Assembly (NCBI GenBank): GCA_021613335.1
Contig: JAJTWR010000386.1
Coordinates: forward strand, 450,001-514,000
Direction of reading: 5' to 3'
DNA: 64,000 nucleotides
DNA from: Whitmania pigra
Taxonomy: Eukaryota; Annelida; Clitellata; Hirudinida; Haemopidae
The notes beneath the pieces were generated by a model that did not search any database, was not told the DNA's origin, and worked only from the letters and a program-made list of their open reading frames with translations. A program made the translations under genes and the position numbers. Positions 40,301-49,925 of this stretch are shown piece by piece. Numbering within the stretch: position 1 is the first letter of the stretch; the number at the start of each line of letters is the position of its first letter.

Positions 40301-41899
40301 GTCTCGAGACTCGATCCTGGCTCCGCCTGCGAGATTGATCTTCGTGCAGGAGATGTACGGTTTGTCTCCGTGCTTCGCCTTATTCCCTGTAACCATAGCA
40401 ACCAGAGATTGTAGGAAAGTTGGCAGCGAAGCGACATCGTCGGACATTGTAATTGCAGGTAAGTATGAATGATCGATAGCACGATTGCAGTTTATTTTCG
40501 TAACACCGTGCACATGAAATATTAAATAATTTCTTAAAACATTGAAGTATTAAATAATTTCTTAAAATATTGAAGCATAAAATAATTTCCTTTGATCACA
40601 AAAACAGACCATTGTTGATTTTCCCACTTGCCATGAGAATGAACCAAGGTTTGTTCAAGGATTTGACCTTTGAACTCTCAGGTTCAGAAGAGTTGACCTC
40701 TATGACGTGAGAGAAGTTGCATACAAGTCTTCCTTTGTCCAATCTTCCACTGGCTGACCCTGGTACGATGCCCAGGTCTTTCTGGAAGTTGAAGGTTGCG
40801 ACTTTGTGAGGTTGTGACGACGATGCAAGTACACATCAAACTTAACTGCCCACGTAATTGGACAGCCAATTATCTGTTATTATTGTTATATTAAGTGTCT
40901 CTGTGGTGAACAAAAGCTAGCGATTGAGTCAACAAAAAAAACGTGGACAATTAAAGCTTCAAGGGGTGAGTAGACTTGTTAGTTGTTGGGGGCAAAATAA
41001 GTGCTGCGATCATTTCAGTCGTAAAAAGAGGAAGTAATTATGTCTCGTACGGTGTAATAATAATTATTGCAAAGTTTCGAGAGAATTCATGATGTTTTTT
41101 CCCGAGTTATTACTTTTAATGCTAGCATCGTCACGTCATTTAATGTAGACTAAAGCGAATCGCGAACATTTAAAAAAAAAATTAGTTTTTTTTCAGAATA
41201 CCATTGTGCGATGAAAAAAATGAAGCATAGAGATTACATTGTCTAGCACTTTATTGTTGTACCCTTCATTGTAAGATGCTCTCACAACATATTTTCCTTC
41301 ACTTTCGTAAGCACACTCCACCACTCCTGCTCCGGACTAAAACAATCAAAATATAAAAAAAAAATATTATCTCAAAAAAAAAAACTATCATCATCATTTT
41401 GTGAACAAAACCAAAACAATGTCTCAATCATCCACAAATAATCTTGGTATCTTGAAAATCTCACCATCTGTCTATTTTCAGCAAATCCAACTGCTGCCCA
41501 TGACTCTTTAGTTAGTGCTTTAAAATTCATCTCAAAATAAATCTGGCTGGTATTGGGGATTGTACTCCATTTGAGATGATATGTACACTCATTAGGACAG
41601 CAATCCTTGGGTTGTTTCAGTTCGTTATCTTTAAGATCCTGTAAAAACATAATGATGTTTATCATAATATCCATTAAACGTTTATGCAATTAAACTGATT
41701 GCTCTCAGTTGCTAGATGTTCAAAAGTAGAATTGCTTTCTTTTGTACTTATATTATCGTGTCTGCATTGAAATTAAATCTAGCAACCACCTAATACCATC
41801 AAAGTAAACAAAATAAATTTAAATTATGTTTATAAAACTAACAGCAAAGCAAAATCCTAAAATTGTTATAATCCATGCCGCCTTGACCATATGACCCAT
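37357..41899 (-). CDS. DOMON-cytochrome b561 ferric-chelate-reductase-like protein (FRRS1-like)
   Basis: Predicted transmembrane electron-transfer protein resembling FRRS1/SDR2, reducing ferric chelates with haem-b561. Minus-strand exons: 41899-41843, 41638-41465, 41336-41238, 40801-40610, 40386-40282, 39908-39790, 39379-39293, 39062-39009, 38718-38619, 38362-38228, 37825-37776, 37464-37357. Exon 1 is a signal peptide (WIITILGFCFA). Exons 2-4 are a DOMON domain (HLKWSTIPN..YFEMNFKA, ESWAAVGFAEN, GRLVCNFSHV, PWFILMASGK). Exons 5-11 form the b561 core with candidate haem His in MAHGIV, FQVHRFLAFF, SIHSVLGL and YVHGFIGH. The last exon is a further membrane helix ending EC-Pro. There is no Reeler domain before DOMON. 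The exon 3/4 join is unresolved: exon 4 needs one leftover base, but exon 3 ends in phase 0, so a small exon may be missing. Confidence 0.87.
38868..38962. repeat. CAT microsatellite in the FRRS1-like gene
   Basis: Imperfect CAT/CAC triplets between exons 8 and 9 of the minus-strand gene. The His-rich plus-strand frame is spurious. Confidence 0.85.
39440..39552. repeat. About 60-bp tandem duplication in FRRS1-like intron 6
   Basis: The segment ATGGAGATTCGAGTnCAnAGA...CGAATTATTAACGAATAA occurs twice in a row, diverged by a few bases. Confidence 0.6.
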
Positions 41900-42093
41900 C
41901 TCTGTTTATCTCTCAAGAGGTAAACAAGCGTGTAAAACTGAAATTAAATTGAATTACTTAACTGAAAGTCAAATAACATCAGGAAACTTGATCTTGTCTC
42001 AAACTTTAATTACAATCACAAAAAGTAAAACCTTTACTTGTAAAAATTATTTCACTTTTCGTTAGCGGTCCGTTGCCTTGGAAGTGCCGAGAA
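41900..42093. promoter_or_regulatory. Compact bidirectional promoter, FRRS1-like / FAM184-like
   Basis: Only 194 bases separate the two divergent start codons. The part next to the plus-strand gene is GC-richer (GTTAGCGGTCCGTTGCC) than its surroundings. No TATA box seen. Confidence 0.5.
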
Positions 42094-43900
42094 ATGGAAT
42101 TAGAAAATAATGACGGTAGCGGCGATCTGCACGTCAAAATGTGCCGGAAAATAGCCCAGCTAGTTAAGGTTAATTCTTAGCACTTTATTAATTTCTCAAA
42201 AAATTGTGATCGTTATTCTGTTGCGGATGCAGGTTATTCATGCGCTGAACATAAAAAACAGCGACCAGACAAAACTGATATCGCACTTAAGCGATAAACA
42301 AAATGGCCTTTTATCCGAGAAAATGAACGAATTAGCAAAGATGGGGTAAGCGTATTTCTTTCTGTCAACAGTTTATAAATGCTTTTATTGCGTTTCATTC
42401 GATTGCAGAGAAGAATTGAAAAAAGAAAAAGAAAATAATAGCGAGTTATTAAAGAAGATGCAGACTACAGAAGTTATTTTTAAAAAAAAGCTTAACCAAA
42501 CCCTACTAAAACACTCCAAAGCTACAGCTGCTTATGAAAAAGAGCTAAATTTTATGAGAAGGATTAAACAGAATTTGAAGGAAAAAAATGACGAATTAAA
42601 GAATTTAAAAATTGATGCTCTACAGAACGCCGATTCAATTAAAGACATCAAAATGTCTTTTGAAGCAGAGTTGGAGAAATCGAAAATAAATCACAACAAT
42701 GAAATAAAACTTTTGATGGCGGTCTGCGATGAAAAACTAACAACCTTCAAAGACCAACATTCAGAATCTGAAAAACATGTCAGAGAACTACTCGAAAAAA
42801 TTGCGCATTTGGAAAAACAATTAATGGATGTCAGACGCGAATATGAGGCCAATCTGAGAGAAAGCAGACTTCAGTACGAAGAATTATCGCGTGAGATGCA
42901 AAAAGACCGAAGTCACTACCAAAGCACAGATAATGAGAAAGCTCATCAACTGGTTGAACTAGAGAAACGATTGAATGAAAGCCAGTCCTTCTTTAAGCAA
43001 GGAAATGAAGTCTTATCATCTGAACTCTTGACAAGTATTGATGAGGTCAGAAATCATTAGCACTTAAATGATTCATTTTTATTTTGAATGATATCCTTAA
43101 ATGTTCGAATCAAAATTGTACCAAATATTTTGTATGTAGTTCACAAACATTGTATTTTGAGCATAAGTTGTAAAATTATATTGATATGTTTACGGTATAA
43201 CTAACTAATGCAGCTGAAAAACTGTGAGAAACAACTTTTGCAAAAAGACTCAATCATAAAATCGTTGAAAGAAAAACTGACACAACAGGAAAATACTATA
43301 GAGATTCAGAAAAAACAGATATCCAAAAATGCAGGTTTGCACTCATCTGAAGCTATGACGTAATTATTATTATGATTATTATTATTATTATTATTATTAT
43401 TATTTGTAGAACATTCAATTTTTGTCTTGTGTTTGTAGAATATGCAACAGGCCTCAATGATAAACTCGGGATAGAAGATCTTGAAAGATTAAGTTATATA
43501 ATCGGTTCTAAAACTCCTATGGAACAGGTTAGCTAGCAGGGTTAAATTTAGAAAGTTGTTTTTTTTGGAATGTCGAAAAACATGAACATTCAAAACAAAA
43601 TCATAAACAAAACAAGGTTAACTTTAATTTGTCGTTCAGAATCTGAATACAAAGCTTGACCATACTCCAGAACAGGTATCGACAGATGTTATTTATTTAT
43701 TTAGGATTCAAAAAATTGATTAAATAGTCGTTTAACCGACTACTAAATGTAGCAGCGGTTGATGCATTTTATATTTATTAAATCGACAGCACACGGAGGA
43801 TATTGAAAAATTATTGCTCGAAAGCAGAATAATCATACGAGAGATATTGGCTCGCGTCTCGTCTCTAAAGGTTAAAACGTCTGATCCCAAAAGTCTTTGA
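42094..43900 (+). CDS. Short FAM184-like coiled-coil protein
   Basis: Seven exons: 42094-42168, 42233-42345, 42409-43045, 43214-43334, 43439-43527, 43640-43675 (36 bases), 43790-43900; 393 residues, all in phase. The N-terminus DLHVKMCRKIAQLVKVIHAL-NIKN strongly resembles the opening of FAM184A (a conserved KMSKKIAQLTKVIYALN segment). The next ~240 residues are almost continuous heptad coiled coil rich in Glu, Lys and Leu. The C-terminus has another predicted helix (IEKLLLESRIIIREILARV). Vertebrate FAM184A is over 1100 residues, so this is a much shortened relative or only a partial homologue. The function of the family is unknown. The gene is head-to-head with the ferric-reductase-like gene. 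Confidence 0.75.
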
Positions 43901-44753
43901 TCTCAAATATCACTCAAGATGGATATGTTCATAATAACATCTGTTTCTTATTTTATTTAACGTTTTATTAAATTATATTTCACGAGGTTAAAAACAAAAA
44001 ATGCGTCTATATTTTGTTGCACTCAAAGTATAAAATGGCATGTCGGCGACAAGTCTTTTGAATTCGTCAACAGAGTTTGTGGCTGTTTTAATGTTTGAAA
44101 GATAACCTGTGTCTTGAGATCATTTTAATAAACTAGAATATATTCGTCTGCCTTTCTCCCTCCAGTGTTTAAAGAATTGTTGAAACCAGAGATACTCAAG
44201 ATGTTCTGTAATTTTTCGTAATAAATAACTTGTAGGTTTTGTCACTATGATGATCACCTATTTTTTGAACTTTGGATTTAATTGAATGTAATTTTAACGT
44301 TATAATTCAGATCGATAAGAATGACGAAAACATTTTGTGTATTTCGTTTAATAAAATAATAAAAATAATAAAATTAATTTAATTAACAGTGGTTATATGC
44401 AGAACTTTTATTACTGACAACATTGAAGATGATACGTGACTACTATTTATTTGTTATTAACATTCGCGATTATTAAATAAAAACTAATTACAAATTTTAT
44501 TGTTATCGATAAATATAAAATTACTTAAATATTATAAATTAAATATAACAAAAGATCTACTATCAAATAATTAAATTTTGATTATTTATTGCGACTAAAA
44601 TGAATTTATTATATTTAGAGTCTTTTGTGCATACGAGTAAGCGAAGCAAGAGCATGAATCATAACATAAAGAATCTCCGATTATCATTGAACAATTGCCG
44701 AAAACAGATAACATTCCAGCCAGTAATATTCGCTAAGATAAAATTGACAAACA
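43901..44753. other. 3' UTR / intergenic before the TFIIA-like gene
   Basis: AT-rich. Plus-strand poly(A)-like signals (AATAAA) occur near 44128 and 44222. No coding signal. Confidence 0.45.
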
Positions 44754-46220
44754 ATGACAAACAAAGTAGCACCAGAGTACGAGTTGTACATGGCAATCAT
44801 TGATCAAGTCACGTCTGAATCGAGCGACCTTTTCGAAGATGAAGAAGACCAGTGTGACCTTCAAGCATTGAAAGACTTGTGGAAGGAGAAACTCATCGAA
44901 ACCAAAGTTGTGGAACCAGAAAGACTTTCCACACTGTCTGGCCAACCGTTTAACCATTACTTTCCGGACCATGCGAGGCAGCAGTCAAACCATACCCCCG
45001 CGATACCCAAACAAACACCAGTGTCTACGATCAGTGCCCTGATGAACATACGCCTGCCTAAACCTCAGTCGACCTCGAGTCAGTCCGCAGCCGCCACGCA
45101 ACAGCCTGGGTCGATTGTACCCCCAATCATTAACCCTAAACCTGTGCAATTGTTGTCGACAGTTCGTGCTGTTAATCCTTCACCTGTACATAATGTAGTT
45201 CCTCCCAAACCAAGAGCTTTCATACAGCCTTTCCACAACCAGTCTCATTCCGGGGTTAACAGTCAGCTTCCTGTGCCTCCAAAACTTCAGCCGTACAGGG
45301 CTCCACTGGTCAGACCGGTCAATGTTGTTAATCCTTCACCTATACATCGAGTGGTTGCTCCAGTGCCGAGGGCTTTCATACCGCCTACTCCTTTTTCGAG
45401 CCAGTATCATTCCACGGTTAACAATCATCTTCCTATGCCTTCAATACCTCGACAGATAAGACCGGTTCCAATCAACGCCCTCACCCAGTCTCGAAATCAG
45501 CTTAACAATCTCACAATTCCGACGTTACAGCGACCTGTTCTGACGTTCAAGCAAGGAACATTTTCAAATGCAGCCGATAATCTGCCGAGTTCCATGGTGA
45601 GACCAATAAATAGTGAACGGATTGTAATCGGCACAAAGCCGATCGTTCCTCCGGTCGTGCAGCGATATGCCGGCATCAATCCCGCACCGCTGACTCTTGC
45701 ACCGAGGCAGTCGGAATTCCGGAAACTGCCGATTCCGAAACTGGTTCTTAGCGGTAAGAAAATCAACGTTCCGTCTCCAGATTTGTTGAGGGCAATGAAG
45801 CGCAACATAAGCCAATTCGACGGTGCGGCAGACGTGGGCATCATGTCATCCGACGATGATGACGACGACATCGACGATGACGATTCAACTTTCATCGCCA
45901 ATGAAAAAATCGTCGTCGGCGACGGCTTCGATGACGATGACCTGAACTTCATCGATAATGAAGAAAACGTCCTGGGTGACGTCGACGATGATGAAGACGG
46001 TGAAGTTCACGACATTGACGACGAAACACCGCCATCAATGGATGAAGTCGATGATATCTTCGACTGCGATGATGTCATCATTTGCAGTTACGATAGCATA
46101 ACCAACAAAAAACGTAGATTCAGGTTTAACCTGGCGTCTGGAATTATTTTGTGTAAGGGAAAGGAGTGCGCGTTCAGTCATGCCAAGGGTGAAGCAGAAC
46201 TTTGTAGCCTCAAGAAGTAG
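44754..46220 (+). CDS. TFIIA alpha/beta-like general transcription factor, intronless
   Basis: Large-subunit precursor of TFIIA, which binds TBP-DNA and stabilises the preinitiation complex. Single exon, 488 residues. Residues 8-52 (EYELYMAIIDQV..DLFEDE..LQALKDLWKEKL) match the N-terminal helical-bundle domain. Residues about 440-483 (VIICSYDSITNKKRRFRFNL..GII..KGKECAFSHAKGEAEL) match the C-terminal beta-barrel half, after an Asp-rich acidic stretch at 376-440 that is typical of the family. The Pro-rich linker contains a duplicated unit: NPSPVHNVVPPKPRAFI at about 141 and NPSPIHRVVAPVPRAFI at about 193. Vertebrate GTF2A1 is split by introns, so this intronless copy may be a retrocopy, perhaps paralogous (as GTF2A1L is). 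The frame is intact, so probably functional. Confidence 0.86.
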   Translation: MTNKVAPEYELYMAIIDQVTSESSDLFEDEEDQCDLQALKDLWKEKLIETKVVEPERLSTLSGQPFNHYFPDHARQQSNHTPAIPKQTPVSTISALMNIRLPKPQSTSSQSAAATQQPGSIVPPIINPKPVQLLSTVRAVNPSPVHNVVPPKPRAFIQPFHNQSHSGVNSQLPVPPKLQPYRAPLVRPVNVVNPSPIHRVVAPVPRAFIPPTPFSSQYHSTVNNHLPMPSIPRQIRPVPINALTQSRNQLNNLTIPTLQRPVLTFKQGTFSNAADNLPSSMVRPINSERIVIGTKPIVPPVVQRYAGINPAPLTLAPRQSEFRKLPIPKLVLSGKKINVPSPDLLRAMKRNISQFDGAADVGIMSSDDDDDDIDDDDSTFIANEKIVVGDGFDDDDLNFIDNEENVLGDVDDDEDGEVHDIDDETPPSMDEVDDIFDCDDVIICSYDSITNKKRRFRFNLASGIILCKGKECAFSHAKGEAELCSLKK

Positions 46221-46929
46221 AAACAGTAAATTTTTGGATTGTATGGAATGGTGGATGGAACAGAAACTCCAACTAGTCAAGAACGTGCAAATTTACATTT
46301 ACAATTAATACAATTATTCATTTATTTAAAATCATATAAATTCTAAATCCATAGAATTGTTTCAAGAGTTTTGTAACAATTCGACTTTGGTCTTAGTTTA
46401 ATGAGTTTTGTGCAACATCTGTGTAAAAAGATGAAAGCATTACTAAGATTTCTGAGGCAATTCAATGTTTTTAATCACTTTTATGCCTTTTTTATGTTCT
46501 TTTGACACAAATGTTCTCGTTCACTTTGCCACAATTTTGTGTCATTTTTATTTTTATTCTTACCGATTGGTAGACATTTTAAAATCAGTTGTGCGATGCA
46601 TGATGTTCTATACATTGAAATATATTTATTACTTAAAAAATTGGTCGAGTTTAATGTGTTTTTCATTTCCGTTACCAGACTGACGCAATATACGGGCCAG
46701 AAATGTTTGTCGTCTGCTCCGACTATTAACTTAACACAATTATTACATTTCGTATGGGCAATAACCAATTAAATTTAACTTCAATACATTCATCATATCA
46801 TTTTATTGTATGCAAAACGTCTTGTGTAGTTTTTTTAACATTTTCAATAGTCAGTGGACTAGTAAATGTAAAAGTAGATCTTTTTGGGAAATTTACGCTG
46901 ATGCTTCTATTTAAGATATCTTAAAAATT
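46221..46929. other. Spacer after the TFIIA-like gene
   Basis: AT-rich, with no feature I can support. Open frames here lack any family signature. Confidence 0.4.
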
Positions 46930-47410
46930 TGTAATAACTAATACTTGTTCATTCGTGATGTTAGAAAATTCTGACATCCAAGACAAGAAAGAAAAGTTTT
47001 TAACGGAGTTGTTCGATAAGCCGATCAACTTGTCTTCATTCTCTTCGTCAGTAATAAACTCGTTCACCCTTTTGACCGCTGTTGCATTGGCATTGCTTCT
47101 TTCTTCAGAATAAAAAAAAAATAACTCAATGAAGATTGACATTCTTTCTAATTCTAGAGCTACTTATTTTTTTTTTTTTGGATTGTCACTCCGTCCTTTT
47201 TTCTGTCAAACAGGTTTCAGTCACTGTTGGTCTTTATCTGGTTCTGATTCTGGACATTTCTAATAGTCTGATTCCTCTTGGTTCTGTTCTTCCTTGGATA
47301 TTTCTTCTCCAAATTCCATCTCTTCCCCCTTTTCATCCTCAAAATCTCTCTAGTTGAATCTCGTCCTCATTGAGCTCATCTTCGTCTATCTCAGAATGTT
47401 GAAATCGACG
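46930..47410 (-). pseudogene. Decayed MFAP1 fragment, copy B
   Basis: On the minus strand, 47410-47280 encodes in broken frames a segment like the MFAP1 N-terminal acidic region (SEIDEDELNEDEIQLERF, then EEMEFGEEISKEEQNQEESDY before a stop). About 47110-47030 encodes ERSNANATAVKRVNEFITDEENEDKL, like the MFAP1 KKELEENKRSLAALDALNTDDEN region. The order matches the parent, but in-frame stops and a gap interrupt it. It lies immediately downstream of copy A on the same strand. Confidence 0.55.
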
Positions 47411-47440
47411 ATAGATCGTTTGACCTCAATAAACTAAAAT

Positions 47441-47818
47441 TTATTTAACTCGGAGTCTTTTGGATTTAGATTTTTTAATGCCACCTTTTTTGGTTTTGCA
47501 GAGCTCCAAGTGTTTCCCACTCGCCCAAGTACTGTCAAACTTAGTCGTATCCTGGTCAAGCGGTTTTCCGTCACGTTGTTTTTTCTCGATCTCCTCCTTT
47601 TCTTTGAGTTGCATCTCTTCCTCTTTTTTGTCCCTGTTGTACCTCGCCAGTTCTCTCAGTCTCCACGCGTGGTAGGAATTTTCTTCATCCTCATCGTCAG
47701 TGATGATTCCTTCCGAAGATTTGGATGTTCTTGCATTGGCTCTTGCCTCTTTCTTCAACTCTGACTCAATCAGAAGAAGCTGTGACAGACGCTTTTGTAT
47801 TTCCTGTGCCCTGTTCAT
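47441..47818 (-). pseudogene. Internally deleted MFAP1 fragment, copy A (open frame)
   Basis: A 125-residue intact frame resembling the second half of the spliceosomal protein MFAP1. IESELKKEARANARTS, ITDDEDEENSYHAWRLRELARYNRDK and IEKKQRD match its middle, and LDQDTTKFDSTWAS matches its near-C-terminal HLVDQDTTSFDSAW block. About 70 residues normally between these (the segment with the YHRGAFF motif) are missing, as is the whole N-terminal half. It has no introns. This looks like a truncated processed copy; I cannot exclude that the open frame is expressed as a small protein. Confidence 0.6.
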
Positions 47819-48322
47819 GACTGCTTCTCGAACATTTTTATAAGAGGTTGAAATGATTGCGTGTTTTTATTTCTTTCACTCATGGCTTATTGTTTGACAT
47901 CGAATAAAAGACACTGATTTATGTCAAAGTGGGTTTTAAGGTTTAAATTTTAAATTTAAATATATATGAAATCTATAGAATTCATTAAAAATTAAGTCCG
48001 ACATTATTACTTTAATAAAGTTTTGGTAATTCTAAATAGTGAATGATAGTATTGGTTGTCATCGTACAGGCGTTTGACCCAGATATATTTTTAAGTCCGC
48101 ACAATAATATTTCATAAATAATTTATTGGTTGCAATTCAGCTCCAGTAAAGTAGGAGTTTTTCCAAAATAAGTATTTATCATATTTTAAGCTTCGTTAAC
48201 CAAATTACAAGTGTCTTTGTTTTATTTATTTATTTATTTTAGATAAATGGGTAAAGGACCGAAGCCTCTTACCTGGCAACTATCAAACAGCAAAACATTG
48301 AGGAAAGAAACGAGAGGTTCAA

Positions 48323-48560
48323 TCAGTAATAGACGAGAAAAGGAGACAAGTCATATTCATTGAGAAGGGAGGTGAAGCGACTATAGGTGCTGGCTGAGAC
48401 AATGCTATTAGGTGGATTATTCCAGGTATTAATTATTCGATTTGTGAAAAAATATTTGGTGTTGTCTATTGCGAAAAAATTTGACCTTAGTTTAACTTGA
48501 TGACCTCTAGTTGATGAGTAGTTTGCAAAATGAATGTGGTTTGCATGCAAAATGTATGGT
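48323..48560 (-). mobile_element. Non-LTR retrotransposon reverse-transcriptase tail
   Basis: The minus strand encodes TRGHQVKLRSNFFAIDN, then KYFFTNRIINTWNNPPN and SIVSASTYSRFTSLLNEYDLS before a stop. This is the stereotyped C-terminus of LINE ORF2 reverse transcriptases of the CR1/Jockey type (RG..., YFF..RV(I)N.WN.LP..VV.A.S...F...L). Only the 3' end remains. The upstream part (48560-48700) is broken by stops. Confidence 0.75.
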
Positions 48561-48737
48561 TTATGTGTCTTTAGAGTGAAATGAATTGTTTGCCGCTATT
48601 ACAACAGAACTATACCTTGTCGTCGTAATATTTATGTACATTAAATAAAGTTTTCCTCTCCACTAGCTTGACAGATTTTAAAATCCTGGCTATGTTGCTG
48701 CTTGTTATGTCTGGATAGTTAAAGGTTTTCGTTGTTG

Positions 48738-48835
48738 TCCAAGTGATGGGCAGAAATCCAACTCAAGACAGCGACTTTAGGTACCTAACTCCAATCCTAA
48801 CCCTACCCCTAAACTTAACCATACCTCGTGATACT
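48738..48835. repeat. Dispersed repeat, copy 2 (partner near 3127-3230)
   Basis: Shares the ordered blocks CCAAGTGATG, CCAACTCA, GACTTT, CCTAACCCTA and TACCTCnTGA with 3127-3230, on the same strand. Confidence 0.55.
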
Positions 48836-49925
48836 TAAAATAATGGTAGAAGTAACCAATGTCGTAATTTGGCTCTTGCCAGTCACTTCTCCAATCATAG
48901 ATGGTTTTTTGTCAATTCTGATATCATAATGCTGGCTGATTTCATAGTTGGATGGCAGGATACAGTAAATAATTTACGGTGTCCAGACTTTTTACTTCCT
49001 CATTGGTTGAGAATAAGTTAGATTATTTTGTTGTTTAAACTTTTGTTTTTATAATAATGTAAATTAATGTAACTATAATTAAAAATAGATTTGTAATTAA
49101 GTAAAATTAATTTAAATTGATTAAAAATTCAGGCAAAAACAGGTTAATAAATGACACATTTACAAGACATTGTTACAGGAAGGTCATAAAAATTACCTCG
49201 TACATGACACATGTAATAATGCATTAGTTTGGCGCCAAAATGCGCAGAAGTTTACAACACAAAAGCAACGCGGACTCGTAACCTTCAGACATTCTCTTGA
49301 GTTCTTTGAGACATTATCTCCTTCCTTTTGCTTAATTGTAAGTTGTTGTTAAAATAAGATATTAAATAATTATTTAATTAATGTAGAAATTCAGTTAGAT
49401 AATACATATTTCATGAGAAATTTAAACTTTTTTTAAAAGATTTTTTAAAAATTGATTGATAGAAATTAAAATTGAAAAATTAAAATTTAGATTGAAATGA
49501 TTAAACGTTTAATTAATAATAATTAATAATTGTTGAGATAAAACTTTCTACTTATTTATTTATCCACGTTTACTGGGGTTTGCAAAGAACTTACACCTAA
49601 TCTTTACATTCATTTTTGAATTTGTCAGTTAATTCGTTAGGTTTGATAAATGCCTAAAATTTAATAAAAATGTTCGATAAATTCTAAATTATTTTAATAT
49701 AAAATATTCACTATCTTTTGATTGTTAACGTCGTTGATAATCAAAACGTGCTGAATTTGCTCCTAGATTTTATTAACAATTCTTGGCACTTCAGGCATAA
49801 AATCCAGTTCACCCCCAAATTACAACATCCAATAGAAATAAATTAAGAAGAATCAATTTAAATTGATTATTTCATCATCTTGTAAGGTAAATTAAGGTAA
49901 TTACCCACTTGACACGACTTCCAAC
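48836..49925. other. Intergenic spacer and probable TFIP11 5' region
   Basis: AT-rich. A 60-residue open frame at 49170-49352 shows no family features and I do not call it. The DNA just before 49926 probably contains the TFIP11 5' UTR and promoter. Confidence 0.4.

Noticed and set aside
45497..45952. 151-residue minus-strand frame
   Set aside because: Antisense shadow of the TFIIA-like gene; its Ser run comes from Asp codons on the other strand.
49170..49352. 60-residue frame
   Set aside because: No recognisable domain, no neighbouring exon with compatible phase, AT-rich background.
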